A stretch of DNA of 64,000 nt from Gnetum montanum (taxonomy: Eukaryota; Streptophyta; Gnetopsida; Gnetales; Gnetaceae): positions 680,475 to 744,474 of the forward strand of contig MNCI01018082.1 in NCBI GenBank assembly GCA_015680685.1. Reading direction: 5' to 3'. A model generated the notes under the pieces. It was given only the letters and a program-made list of their open reading frames with translations, made no database searches and had not been told where the DNA came from. A program made the position numbers and the translations under genes. Below are positions 33,930 through 45,989 of the stretch, piece after piece; within the stretch, counting starts at the first letter, position 1; each line of letters begins with the position of its first letter.

Positions 33930-34980
33930 GATGTGAATCTTTGGAAGAATTGCATGCTTCTTCTTCACTTTGCTCACCATCATCCCAACTTGTATAAAAT
34001 TTGGCCTTTTGAAGTTCCTCATCATTGGATTTATTCCTTGGTTGTACCTTGCTATCACTTAGATCGCTCAGACATTCGAAGGCCATATGCCCTCTTCCTT
34101 CACAAACCCAACATTATATAAAAGAAAAATCTAGATTAGAAGAATTTAAAAAATTTCTACCTCTTTCTCTACCTTTGAAGAAATTAGCTCTTTGTTGTTG
34201 CTGAGATGACCCTTTGTTTCTTCTTGTAAGAAATTGTTGTAGTCTCCTTGAGAAAAGAGCAATCTCATCATCATTTTTGTCATTATGCTCATTGACCATC
34301 TTCTCCTTGGAGGCAATCTTTAGAGTAATAGGTCTTTCTTGAATCACTCCTTCACTTATGAGATTCATTCCATAAGCGATAAGAGCACTTTGAAGCTCCT
34401 CAAATTTATGAGTTAAGAAATCTCTAATTTTCTCCATGGCTATGACCTTAGGTCTAAGCTCTGGTTGAAGATTTTTGATCATTTTGATAATAACATTGCC
34501 TTTGGGTAGATATTTTTCTATTCCTTTGATTACTACAGCAATATCATTAGCTCCAGAAAAATAATCATTGATTTTCTTACCTTCTCTCATTTTTAGTTTA
34601 TCGTATTCACTTTGTAAAACTAACAATTTTGATTGTTTAACAATAGAGGTTCCTTCATAAGTAGCTTCTAAAGTTTGTTAAATTTCTTTGGTCATTTTAC
34701 ATCTTGCTACCCTATTAAATTTAGATTTATTCAATGCACAATATAAATAGTTTTTTTCTTTTGAATCAAACATGAACTTATGCTTTTCCTCTTTAGACCA
34801 TTTGTTAAGAGGCTTGATGATGCCAATGGTGCCACTGACAAGTGGAATGTATCCTTCTAGAATTGACGCCCATACTTCAAACTCCATTGATTTAAATAAC
34901 CCTTGCATTCTAACTTTTCAAAATGTGAAGTTAAATCTATCAAACATGGATGGCTTTCTATAAAATGTCCCCTCCATTGT
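33930..34980 (-). pseudogene. Element F gag (copia) with zinc knuckle
   Basis: Minus strand. 34908-34678 reads EFEVWASILEGYIPL and NKWSKEEKHKFMFDSKEKNY; 34626-34114 reads EYDKLKMREGKKINDYF, ending in a Gln/Arg-rich stretch. Both are UBN2-type gag. After one in-frame TAA comes CWVCEGRGHMAFEC (about 34075-34120), a perfect CX2CX4HX4C knuckle, then an acidic tail (SWDDGEQSEEEA). The protein packages element RNA. Only a few stops break it, fewer than in the other elements. Confidence 0.88.
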
Positions 34981-35017
34981 TCACTCTTAAAGTTGATGAT
35001 GATAGAGAAGAGTACTA

Positions 35018-35030
35018 GGCTCCAATACCA
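35018..35030 (-). other. Element F primer-binding site
   Basis: Minus strand TGGTATTGGAGCC, two changes from TGGTATCAGAGCC (initiator tRNA-Met), nine bases inside the LTR end. Confidence 0.8.
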
Positions 35031-35039
35031 CTTGTGGAT

Positions 35040-36325
35040 TGTTGAACTTAGAAGAGGGGGATTAATAAGTTCCCCAAGTTAAAACTTGAAGATAAAAAGC
35101 AAACATACTAAATTTAATGTGATTCCCCAACTTGGGTAGTCCACACTTAGAGGATAGATCACAAGCACACCTCCAAACTTTGTTGCTCTCAAGATTTGGT
35201 TGAAGGGTCCACACCCTATAGAGTCTTCAAGCCCCACTCCAAAGTGTTATATCACATCACCAATCACTCAACCCCACAAGGTCTCATCAGGCTTGGAAAT
35301 GTGATTTCAAGGCTTCCACAACCTTTACAATCTTGAGCTCTACATCAAAGTATCGTACCGTAGCACCAAAAACTTAATCCTGCAGGATCCCAACAAACTC
35401 AAGCATATCAACCCTATAGGGCAACAAGAATAAGCATTACAATAGATAATTGCAACTTAGTTTTTTTATCCTTATATAGTTAGGTATAACACACTTTACA
35501 ATGCCAAAATTATAAGACAATGAGGAGCAACAAAGAATTCAATGATTACAAATGATTGTATAATGAATAAAACAAGCCTTGCATATTTCCCAATGCACAT
35601 CAAGTCTTCTTATAGCTATCATGTTTCTAAATCCATCTTCAAACTCATGAAATTACTAGCCATTGGTCACTAACGATCATGGAAGTTGTCTTCTTCATGC
35701 TTTAGACATCTCTCTGAATTTGCCTTCAATTCTAGAAAGACATCTTTGTTTTGTGAAAGACATATTTCTAAAGTCTCCATTCTGAAAGACATCTTTGCCT
35801 TGTGGAAGCTATCTTTTTGGCACTGACCTTCATTTAGTGAAGATGTCTTTATGCGATGAAGACATCTTTACCTGAAGAAACACAACTACTATTTCTTGAA
35901 AACATGTTTGCCTAAGATTACTCCAATTTTTCCAAGACATCTACTATTTCACATAGACATATTTCTTTCACTTTCTTTTTCTTTTGAGTTCATCATTCCC
36001 TTGATGATAAATTTTCTTGTATAGTATTTGGTCCTTATCCATGTTCTTTAAATATTTGTTTGAAGATCATGTGGGTGACCTCCTCCTTTGAGCTCCAAAT
36101 AGTTCATTCCTTGTCCTCTTTAGCTCATATTGGTTTCCCATGTACATACTCCTACAAATACAATAATCATACAACCATGAAAATAATCTTTAATTCAATT
36201 TTACTTAACCCTTTTTCCCATGTACATACTCCTACAAATACAGTAATCATACAACCATGCAAATAATCTTTAATTCCATTTTACTTAACCCTTTGACACA
36301 CACAAAAACACACTAAAGGTTCACA
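35040..36325 (-). repeat. Element F 5' LTR (1286 bp)
   Basis: Minus strand starts TGTGAACCTTTAGTG at 36325 and ends GTTCAACA at 35040. The region 35700-35960 carries the AGACATCTTT motif cluster. An 80-bp tandem duplication (36134-36213 and 36214-36293) lies near its 5' end and is absent from the 3' LTR. Confidence 0.85.
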
Positions 36326-37184
36326 AGTTGGCATTAAGCCTCACCCACATTGGCCTCCAACTACCTCTACATTGGATATGGCAAGAAGGGAAAGAAGGGG
36401 GCTGAGATGATGGAAATCTCACACCTTATAATCCAATGTTGATTGATAAGGAAAGGTCAAAAACCAAAATGGAAAGTTGTTAACAAGCTTTACCAACACT
36501 AGTCCACTAAGTACCTCTATGCTAGGTACAATAGGGAGGAAAAGAAGGGAAGTGAGATGATGGGAATCTCACACCTTCTAACCCAACATTGATGGAGAGG
36601 GAAAGAGTAAAAACCAAAGTGGAAAGTTGGTTTTTTTTTCCCACTAAAACTCACTTTAGCATGCTACCAATTTTCTCAACTTGGAAAGATGGGAGGAAAG
36701 CTAACTTTTGGAAGTTTGATGGTTTTTGAAAAGGTTTTACCATCCACCTAGGAAACTAGAAAAAATTTGCAACAAAAAGAAAAAGAAAGGAAAAGGTGTC
36801 AATGCTAGCTTTGGGCTGAAAAATTAATAGTAGTTGCTATGAAAAACCAACACCCAACCAGCTGCAACTTCCACATTGAAATTTTGGTCACAAGGGGGAA
36901 GGAGCTGCATTGACATTTTGAAGGTTTTGGTGGGATGCCAAGGTTGGCCTTGAAATTCATACCAACTACTGTAAAAATCTTGAAAACCCAAACACCTATA
37001 ACTTCCATGCTAGGCTTTGGTTGCAAGGGGATGGATTAAAATAGTGTTTGATGCAAAAAAAATTCAAAGATTTTGAAGCCACAAATTGCAACTTCCAAGA
37101 TGATAGGTAATGATGATAATGATGGTTACAAGAGTAGACATAGTAATCAGGTGGAGGTCCTCCTTCTAGCACCAACAAAATTAT
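36326..37184 (-). other. Leader region next to LTR-Y, with ~152-bp tandem repeat
   Basis: Non-coding. Two ~150-bp units (about 36345-36495 and 36497-36647) share TACCTCTA, GAGATGATGG and AATCTCACACCTT. CCTCCTTCTAGCACCA (37158-37173) next to the LTR end is the putative primer-binding site (minus strand TGGTGCTAGAAGGAGG). Motifs such as CTTCCATGCTAGG (~37010) recall the element D array. Confidence 0.6.
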
Positions 37185-38340
37185 TGTGACCAAAAAAATA
37201 AATTTCTGGAAAGAACCAATGGATCTAGTATAGCAATCCTTATCTTACAAATCCCCAAGGCCTTCAAAAAAAATGTAATTCAGGGCACCTTGGCTGGTCC
37301 AAGAAATCAACTAGGGACTTAAGAAATGTGAAATGGGGTAATAAAAATAGAATGCTAAAACTAATAATAGATCTAAATAATGCATAGAAAATAAATAAAT
37401 ATTTTGCACAAAAAACCTAGAACTTAAAAATTTATTAAGAAAGAATAAAGAATAAGCTAAAGAAATGTGTATAAATGGTGCCTGAGTGGGTAGTAGGGGG
37501 GGTTCACTTGGATGGGGGTTTAGGATCCATTGAAGTCAATGTAGTCAACTCCATGAGTCGAATGTCCTACCACTTGCGATGCTATTGAACCTACAGTGTT
37601 TCTACTCAAGATCTATAATGTTGGCTATGGTGAGGGCTGACAAGTGTGAAGAGTTCAAGTACCCAAGTGCTCTATGCTAGGAATTGGAAATCCTAGGAAT
37701 GCAACATGGAGCTTGAAAATTCACAAATCCCAAAGGGTTTTACAAGGTCATAAGGCCATAAAGTTTCCACGCTAGGTTCAAGAAAATACAAGTGTGGAAA
37801 CTTGTAAGAACTCTTGAGTACTTGAAAATGCCCAAGTGTAGATCTATGAACAAATTTCTTGAGAAAAATTACTTAATTTTGAAAAAATTGCTAAACCTAC
37901 AAATGGTGTTTCAAGTTGGTTTTTATAGGTTTTGGGCCATGAATGGGATTGCAAAATGGCTATGATTGGGTTATAATTTGGCAACACAATGGCCACAAAT
38001 TGGCTACCAAATTACTACAAATTTTTGCCTCATACAAGTGAGATGGATGCCCAAATTTGGGAGGTTACCATATATAGTAAGTGTATTTTCCACATAGCCA
38101 TATCATTTACTATAAATAGTAACAAGGGCACACCTTCTATCCTGAAGATAGATCTTCCATATTGAGCCTTCCACCATCCATACTGAAGTGGTTGGTCAAT
38201 GTTGGAGTGCATGGAGTGATGAAATTTGGCTTTTGTAGCTTCCACACTGGGGGCATGTAGTTTCCACACTAAGGAAAAACTTTCCAAGCTAAGGGAAAAC
38301 CCCCCCACTCCTCCATGCTAGGGGTACGTGATATTTACCT
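37185..38340 (-). repeat. LTR-Y, more complete copy
   Basis: From TGTGACC at 37185 it aligns with 33219-33929 and then continues beyond it. The TATA box on the minus strand is CTATAAAAAC (plus ~37918-37928). Extra ~60 bases near 37330-37385 (AATAATAGATC) distinguish it from the other copy. The outer end is not fixed; the upstream part around 38240-38330 has TTCCACACTGGGG and CCATGCTAGGGG words. Confidence 0.7.
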
Positions 38341-39890
38341 CTTCTAGATGTTTCCAACGTAGGAAAATGTATACCCCTCATAAAACCCATCAAATTATCA
38401 TTTTTGGCATTCTAAAAGGCCTTATGGACAACCCACACCTCCCCACCCCCCAAGCCCAAATATAGACACTAGGTGACATTTTTCATTTGCAGAATGAGGC
38501 TTTGACCACTTATGAAGCATTTTTTAGTCTCAAAAGTATGGGATATGTGAGATTACCCTCCATGGATTACAATCTTCACATTTACAATGAAGTTTTGCCT
38601 CGAGCTCCAGGGGGTGAAAGCTACATGATGAAAACCAACTATGACATACAAATTTTTATGATGTTTCAAAAACATACTTATTTTTTCCAAAGTAATCAAA
38701 TTTGTAATCTTGCAAGTAACATGGAAACAGCATTGATGGTAAGCATTATGGCAACAATGGGAGTAGCACTAGTGTGGATAGTGGTAGTTAATTGGATTTG
38801 ATTTTCAATCATGATTTTTTTTGTTTTGTGTTGTTAACAACCAGTTACAACTTAAGGTTTTGTTATTATGTATGACAAGGCCCTGTTTATGGGTTATGTT
38901 GGCATCAACATCAAGCCCTAACCAAATCAACAAAGAAAACATCAAGCATTCCACCAAATTTTCTTTAACTAAAACACTAAATATATATATATATTAATAC
39001 ATAATAATTATGAAATATGTAAAACTAATATTACATTACTTTAGAAACATACCTAAAGAAGTTAATTCAAGGCTTTAGGGATTTTATTAAAAGGCATAAA
39101 TAGACCAAGGTACTATGTTGCAACTCTTCAATACATACATCAACAAATTTAGTCATGAGATCCTTGGTGGTTTAAGTCAAAAGAATTGAACCAATTGTTA
39201 TTATCATGATTATTATTATTATTATTGAAGGTAAGGAAGGAACTCTAGTTATGTGCCATCATTATGAACTCAAAGAGTAATCACTACAAATCATGATCAA
39301 GCATGAAAAAGAATGAAGTTTGCATTCCAACTATGGGATGCTAGCTCAAATTCTTTCTAGCACATCACAAATTTCTCACATTGAGTTATCTCATCACAAT
39401 CTGGGATGGATCATCAAATTATAGAAATAACTCAAAATTATACTTGTCATCTTAAATAAATGCAACCCAAAGGACAATGCCATGGCATCAAGTTAACTTC
39501 AAAGGCAACACTATAAAACAACATATAGATAATAGGTAACTTAATAAGATATGATCCTTATGACTTAGCCTTCAAGGAAATTATTTTAAAATTTAGTTAA
39601 CAAAGAAAGAAAGAATTACAAGGATTCCCATAATCCATAGCATACCCTTAATAAAATACTAAGTCTTGAATCCAAACATCTATTAGGTTTACTTATAGGG
39701 CATGTACCTATATGAATATGGACCTACAGCTATATGATGTGCATGATACTACGATAAAATATGATATAAATGCAATAAGATGAAATGCTTTTTTTAAAAC
39801 TAGGTATGTTATTTAATGCAACCTATGTGGATATATGTATGTATCTATGTATCTATGTATATTTGTAACTATAATTTATTAAATTACTAA
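38341..39890. other. Spacer between LTR-Y and element E
   Basis: AT-rich. 38700-38770 and 38850-38905 match 47965-48090 (GAATTTGTAATGCTGCC / AACATGGCAGCAGCG block) with mostly G-to-A and C-to-T changes. An (AT)n run lies at ~38980. Beyond ~38940 I see nothing recognisable; no element E 3' LTR could be paired with the sequence at 45990. Confidence 0.5.
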
Positions 39891-39894
39891 TCTA

Positions 39895-41184
39895 CTAGGT
39901 GTCCACATGGAATACTAGTATAAAATGTTTAAGGTGGAACACATTGAAGTTTCTAGTGAATTTGTTGACTTGAAGGTTGGCTATTTTATAAACATTGGGG
40001 GCTACAACCTCCATGACTTGGTATGGTCCTGACCACATTGGTGAAAACTTAGTTTAAGGACCTTTTTGCCCATAATCTCTCTCTTTTTAAGACTAGATTA
40101 TCTATTTAAAAGGAGTTAGAGGTAAAATTTTTATCAAACCATCTTTTAATAATGGTTTGATGATTTGACAAGTCTTACATTACTTTTAAATGTTTAAGTT
40201 CAACATCCCAAAGATCATAAGCTCTAGCAATGAGACTTTCATTGGGATTTAGGTAATCTAGGAATAACTCATTAGTAGGGATTTGCAAGTTGATGGGTAA
40301 TATACGCTTTTGGCCAGAAACTAGTTCATAAGGAGTGGTCTTATGAGATTCTTTGTAATGAATATGAGTTGTCCATATAGCCTATTTGATTAACCATCTT
40401 TTTAACTCCACCTAGAAGATTCTTGTTGGAAGATTCTGCTAATCTATTTCCTTAAGGGTAATATTCTGTGACATATTTGCTTAGGATTTTATTATTCATA
40501 GCCCATTCAGTGATTTCTATTGAGATGAAGGTAGGACCATTGTTAACCACTAGTGCATATGGATGTTCATATCAAGTTATGATAACTTCCTCAAGAAATT
40601 TAATAACCTCATGAGATGTAGCTCTTCTAGTTGGTTTGGCTTCTAACAAACATGTAGTGTAGTCAATTATTGTTAAAATAAATTTATGTTGGCCTAATGA
40701 TGGTGGACTGATGGATCTAATAAAATTAAGAGCCCATTGTGCAAAAGGTCTTACTTCAATGATGGGTTCAAGAGGTGATGATCTTTTAGGGTCTCTTCCT
40801 TTGAACATTTGACACTGGATACAAGTTTTTGATATATTATGAGCATCAATGATCATAGTTGGCTAGTAATAACCAGCCTTTTGTAATCTTGTGAGTCAAA
40901 GATCAATAGTCTAAGTGTCCTTCATCATGTAAGCTTTTTACCACATCATTGGCTTCTTCTCTATCTAAGCATGTAAAGAGGACTCCTTCAAAATTATTTC
41001 TAAAAATATTACCTTTAATCATGGTAAATTTAGAGCTTTTGGATATTAGTAGTTTACACTTGTACCTAGATAGGTTTGAAGGACTATGATGAAAAGTTAA
41101 ATAATATCTAATATCTTCATACCAAGGGTCATTTAGGCGATTCAGTGCAAATGGAACTAATTCATTATTTTCAAGTTGTAACAC
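39895..41184 (-). pseudogene. Element E integrase
   Basis: Minus strand. 41184-40903 is the connection and zinc-binding lead (WYEDIRYYLTFHH, GVLFTCLDREEA). The core at 40856 onwards has CIQCQMFKG (zinc Cys pair), FAQWALNFI, FILTIIDYT (first catalytic Asp) and LEAKPTRRATSHEVIKFLEE. VVNNGPTF has Asn for the second catalytic Asp. The C-terminal domain at 40060-39895 (SGPYQVMEVV, VYKIANLQ, NVFHLKHF) is intact in sequence and ends at 39895. Stops are common between 40570 and 40070. Confidence 0.88.
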
Positions 41185-41189
41185 ATGTA

Positions 41190-41600
41190 TAGGTATGGGT
41201 TCAAGCTCAAATGGAACTTTTGGTTTTTCTAGGGTTGATGCTTATGCTATTAGTTTGGCTAAACCAATTCCTTTTACTAGTTTTTCTACCTTTAATTAAA
41301 TGTCATATTCTTATAATTTCATAATTCATTTGGCTCTTTTTTCGAAAGGATCTTGAAGCTTTGCTAGGGCAACAGCAACGAGATCTGGAACAATTAAGAT
41401 AATATTTGATTTTAAAAGGTAAAATCAAAACTTCTTTAAATCTTTAACTATTACATATAGTTGTTTTCCTATAGGATATTATCTTAACTTAGCATCATTA
41501 AGTGGATTGGACATATAAGTGATGGGGCATTCTTCCTGACTAATATCTCTTGAGTTAAAATGGTAGCTGATAGATGATCACTTGCAAAGGCATATAGAAA
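41190..41600 (-). pseudogene. Element E first RNase H, degenerate
   Basis: Minus strand fragments ITYMSNPLNDAKLR, YPIGKQLYVIVKDLKKF and GLAKLIA match the RNase H that follows RT in Tat/Athila-type gypsy elements. Several stops and changed acidic residues. Confidence 0.75.
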
Positions 41601-41615
41601 GAAATAATTTTTATA

Positions 41616-42790
41616 TCAAGGAGTGACTAAAATAGTAGCTTCAACCAAAACTTCTTTTATAGCTAAGAAAGCATTTTTGCATTCAGAAATCCATGTTATG
41701 TCTTCATCTTTCTTTAGCACAATGTTAAGAGGTATTACTAGTTCAACAAACATAGGAATAAATTGCCTGATAAAGTTAATCTTCTCAAACAAAGCTCTTA
41801 CATCTTTCTTGGATAAGGGATAAGGAATTTCTGGGATAGCATTAACACATTCAAGATCAATTGAAATACCTTCTTTTATCACTATGTGACCATGGAATTT
41901 TTCAATTTGTACACCAAATATAAAATTCTTAGCGTTTAATGTCATACCATATTTTCTACACCTCAAAAATATATTTTTAAGATCTTGAATGTGGGTTCCT
42001 CTATCACATGAGAAAACTATTAAGTCATCTAAATAAATAACTATAATTTTGCTTAAACATCCCTTCAAAAGTTTTTTCAATAACATGTTGAAAGGCTAAT
42101 CCTACATTCAATAATCCAAAATGCATTTTGGCATATTGAAATGTTCCCCATTTTGTTATAAAGGCTGTTTTATATTGATCTTTCTTATTCACAAGAATTT
42201 GGTTGTAACCTAAGTATCCATCTAAGAACAAGTACATTTGTGCATGATTTACTGCTTGAAGTAGCTCTTCCATAAGTGGAAGTGAATAATGATCTTTAAT
42301 GCAAGATGCATTAAGATTTCTAAAGTCAATGCACAATCGTATCTCTCCAAATTTCTTACTTATGGGAACTAAGTTTGACACCGAACTAGAATGTCTCACT
42401 GGATATATGATTTTAGGTTCCAAGATTTTATCAACCTTCTTTTTCATTAAAGGTTCAATTTTAAGATTAACTTGTCTTAATTTTTATCCAAAAGGTTTAG
42501 TTTTAGGCCTAACTGGTATTGTGTGGGTAATGATAAATGGATTATAAAACTTTAAATCTTCATAGGACCAAGCTAAAGCATCATTGAATTCAGGTAGCAA
42601 TGTGATTAATATACCCCTTTTCTGAGAATGTAAATGTCTACCTATTCGAATAGGGTATTCCTCATTATTCTTTTTGATTAAACCAATTTTAGTTTCTACT
42701 GATACTTTCCAATCTTTGTGTTGTAGGATCTCAATTTCATTATCCATTTGAACTTTCCTAGTAATAGCATTGGGTGAAACTTCATTCATA
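41616..42790 (-). pseudogene. Element E reverse transcriptase
   Basis: Minus strand. The N-terminal linker (42789-42484) contains RIGRHLHSQKR and HTIPVRPKTKP. The RT: IYPVRHSSSVSNLVPISKK, IRLCIDFRNLNASCIKDHY, YLFLDGYLGYNQILV, AFITKWGTFQYAKMHFGL, then a frameshift near 42050-42090, and VIYLDDLIVFS (catalytic YLDD, about 42020-42050). HFIRQFIPM-like connection follows. Most catalytic boxes are intact. Confidence 0.92.
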
Positions 42791-42859
42791 AGGATTGAGT
42801 CATTTGAATAAATGTGTGAAGCTTCAAGAATCTAATCATAAAACTCCCCTTGACTAATA

Positions 42860-43400
42860 AGAAAATGAGTAATTTAATTATCATCATCAAACACTTGTAA
42901 AGATATCACATTATCAGGGATGGAGTAACAATCAACCTTTTTCATGATGATTTCAAAATTCCAAGCTCCATAAGAAAATGGAAGATCAAGAATACAAGTA
43001 GCTTGTGCTAACACATCAAGAATGTGGTTTTCATTCCTACGAACATGTTCTAATGTGATAAGATCAAGTTCCTTGAATAATTCCAAGACATATGGCTTGT
43101 ATGCTCTCATTAAAGTATCCTTATCTTCATAAATGTTTTTAATTTGATTTACAATCAATTGTAAATCTTTAACTTTGAAAGATCAAAGAAACTAGCATGC
43201 TTTAGTCCATGGATTAAAGCTTCATATTCAACCATGTTGTTTTTCATGGACTTTGTAAAATGAATGGCTTTAAGTTTTGGAGCTTCCCCAAGTGGAATTA
43301 ACATAATTTCAACACTGCATCCTCATTTTGATGAGGCTCCATCAATCCTAAGTATCCATGTGATCAAGTTATTGAAATTTGAAAAGCAAGCTCTTTGATC
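42860..43400 (-). pseudogene. Element E archaeal-type RNase H, upstream of RT
   Basis: Minus strand WILRIDGASS (first Asp, about 43330-43360), NNMVEYEALIHGLKHA (Glu, about 43200-43250), LQLIVNQI-like, LELFKELDLITLEHVRRNEN and HILDVLAQATCI (last Asp). This is the same fold as the domain at 1175-1958, but it sits between protease and RT. One frame change near 43160. Confidence 0.85.
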
Positions 43401-43569
43401 GATATAAAAATTATCATCATCATAAATTGGATTATCATCTAAGAATTTAATAATGAGGATTTCATTAATATTCTTGTCTTTACCAATTGGTGGAGGATCA
43501 CCAAGTGGGAAAGTCTTTTTGTCATGCTAGTGGAAAGGTAGTGTATCAATGTGAACTTCAAAAAGTTCC

Positions 43570-44130
43570 CTATAAGTTAAGATGTGGCATGAGTATAAAT
43601 ATAGGGGTTTGTATTAGGTAAGGAGTCATTCATTACATCTAAATTTTCATCTAGCTTATATTCATCAAAGTTAAGATCAATGATTCCCACAAATTTCTCA
43701 CTTTGATCTATTGATGTAACATAAGATTCATTGGGACTTGAGATGACATAACAATAGAAAGGTTTTCTAGGAATTATTACATGTTTAGATCCTTCTTTAA
43801 TTGGAAGCAAGAGTTCTAAGAAATCATATCTAAAGAAACCTCCAAATTGGGCACTGAAGGTATGTGAAAGTAACTTTCCATAAGTAGGTTTCATGTCAAC
43901 TACCAAGATTTTTGTGTAACATGAACAATTAGGATATTTTTTACACAAATTTAAATATGTTTAAGTGATCCTACTACACAAAAATTGGATCCATCAAGTT
44001 GGATAACACTTCTTGTTTGGGGAATCATTTGGGCTCCCAAAGTTTTACATTCCTCAAGAGGCATTACATTCATAGTAGCTCTTGAATCCATTAGACAATT
44101 ATGAACATTCTTTCCTAATATGACTAAAGT
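43570..44130 (-). pseudogene. Element E protease
   Basis: Minus strand LMDSRATMNVMPLEECKTLG (about 44030-44090) aligns with the DSGASxNVMP catalytic motif of this lineage; the Gly after Ser reads Arg. Downstream ILVVDMKPTYGKLLS and KPFYCYVISSPNES are conserved family motifs. One stop near 43960. Confidence 0.85.
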
Positions 44131-44639
44131 GATTAGGAAAGGATATTAATCCTTCCTAACCTATTGGTGAAGAATGGATGTGTTAAGGATTCCAACACCA
44201 TCTACAAATTGAACTTATTTTTCATTTGTAGGAGTCTTACCTTTAGATTCATTAATTAATTCACATGTAACTTCTTTTGCTTTCTTAAATTGTAAAAGTT
44301 CATACATGGATATGTTGGCCTTAACCATTTTCAAATCTTCTATAAGATCATAAGTTTTCATCTCACTCTTGGGCTCAGGTTTTGGTTGGGATGATTATGG
44401 ATTTGTAATGATGTTCTAGGTTATGTTTGTTGTTGAGATGTATTATTATGGTTTCATTTGCTAGGAGGGACATATGTGTTCCCTTTTGGATTACCAGAGT
44501 TGTTCATGATGTCACTTATCTTCCTAAATTTTGCAATTGTAGGGGTAGGTTCATTGATCAAGACTTACTCAAAGGATGCTACTGGTTCATTTTCAGTTTT
44601 ACCAGGGATTTCTAGAACCATTAGCGAGGCTTTTCCTTT

Positions 44640-45730
44640 TTGGTTGTTTTGTAATTCTTGTGTGATATCCCCGTATAAGGCTTGGAATTAAGCACAAGAC
44701 TTCTTAGAATGTTATCTATCATTATGTAACCTACAATATTTGCTAAGAGGTACTTCTCCTAGGTTTCCATTTGCCTCATTTTGTTGATTTCTTATCTTAA
44801 CATTGTTGCATTTTAGTTTAGTCACTTCATTAGAGAGTGTTCGTAGGGTGGTTAAGACTTGGTTCATTAGAGGTTGACCCTCAACTTTAAATAAGTTAAA
44901 GGTTTGTGTTGTCTCAAGGTTAGGGATAGAGTCTATGGAGGAAGGATTGATAATAGATTGAATTAAGGCCTTTGCTTAATCATCATTTAGATTAAGGTTT
45001 TGAGAAAATAAAAAAGAGGAAGCATTTGGACTTTAAATATTTGGTAGAGAGTTGAGAATTGGAGGATTGTTTTGAAAAGGATTCAAGACTATTGAGGTCT
45101 AGGAACCTAAGCCAAGAGTTTCAAATTGGAATTGTATAGAGTTTGTGAGAGAGATTTGTTCAAGTTCAACTGCTTTGACATGGCTCCTTGCAAGTCAATG
45201 ATATTAGGATCAAATTCGATTGCATATGTGAAGAAAGGTTTAATGTTTGAGAGGAAAAAGTTTAAGATTCCTTCCGGTTGTGGTCGCATCTTGCTAGGAA
45301 CATACAACAATTATTACAGGCACCTTAAATTGTAATTTCTAATTATTTCTCCACTGAGCTTTCATAGTCTAGTAAAGTTACTAGAAGCTATAGAGGGACT
45401 AGTAAACTTGTCAAATTGAGAAAGAAAACATGATTTGAAGTCATTCCAAGTCAAGATTGATGAGTTGGTAAGGGTTAGAAATCATTAAGTTGTTATGCCT
45501 TGAAAGGTGATGATAAAAGACCTACAGGCCACATCATGTTGAATTATGTTGTGGATGCCTAGTAATGTCTCAAAGTTTTGAAGATGTTTATGAGCATCAT
45601 TAAAATAGGAATAAAAAAAAAGGAAAGTATGTTGAAGGGGTTTTGGAATTAGGTTGAAGTTTTGAAAGTTGAAGGGATTGTTGACCAAAGGTTGGGTAGC
45701 AAGTTTTGCCATGTTTGAAGAATGTAAAGA
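44640..45730 (-). pseudogene. Element E gag
   Basis: Minus strand. 45712-45485 includes AHKHLQNFETLLGI and RSFIITFQGI, the start of a Retrotrans_gag domain. 45310-45107 has YAIEFDPNIIDLQGAMSKQL, matching the C-terminal gag motif (family form: FESDFALL then LQDDAIEVE). A Cys/His cluster (CRLHN, HSKKSCA) lies at about 44690-44745. Several stops and frameshifts. Confidence 0.75.
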
Positions 45731-45963
45731 CTTAAATCTAGATCTTGTAGGGATGTGACTTGGAAAGTGACTAGCTAAGATGTTTTGTCTTATTGCTTTC
45801 CTAGTTCAAGGCCTAAGAGTTTCACTAGGTCCAACCATAAACTAAGTTAACAACAAAGGTGATTTTTTTTTATTTTTTAATTAAAGTAAAAAAGAAAGAA
45901 AATTAGAACTAATGACAAGATAATAAAGGAATGAAAGCTAGTTGAGAAAAATTGTAATGGTTT

Positions 45964-45980
45964 CCCTCCTTCTAGCACCA
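45964..45980 (-). other. Element E putative primer-binding site
   Basis: Minus strand TGGTGCTAGAAGGAGGG, nine bases inside the LTR end CAACA. The same motif stands next to both LTR-Y copies (33193-33208, 37158-37173). I cannot assign it to a tRNA with confidence. Confidence 0.55.
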
Positions 45981-45989
45981 AAGAGGGGG

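Larger units (their letters stand above)
29975..36325 (-). mobile_element. Element F: Ty1/copia element, gag only, with LTR-Y fragment inside
   Basis: Minus-strand element bounded by related LTRs at ~29975-30628 (3' LTR, end truncated) and 35040-36325 (5' LTR). It has a polypurine tract (30629-30642), Met-type PBS (35018-35030) and a copia gag with zinc knuckle. No protease, integrase or RT is visible in 30643-32860, so pol has been deleted or the element is a gag-only non-autonomous type. LTR-Y sequence (33126-33929) splits the gag. Confidence 0.8.
39895..45989 (-). mobile_element. Element E: Ty3/gypsy with RNase H upstream of RT
   Basis: Minus-strand order read from right to left: gag (45730-44640), protease (44130-43570), archaeal-type RNase H (43400-42860), RT (42790-41616), RNase H (41600-41190), integrase (41184-39895). 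Each domain is recognisable and broken by stops. An LTR end with a primer-site-like motif lies at 45964-45990. The 3' LTR is not found. The extra RNase H before RT differs from element A, where it is after RNase H. Confidence 0.85.

Noticed and set aside
38487-38801. 104-codon plus-strand open frame as a gene
   Set aside because: The second half overlaps the repeat shared with 47965-48090 and no domain is visible.
38981-38997. AT dinucleotide run as a regulatory or origin element
   Set aside because: Simple microsatellites are common in this AT-rich sequence; nothing beyond the run supports a function.
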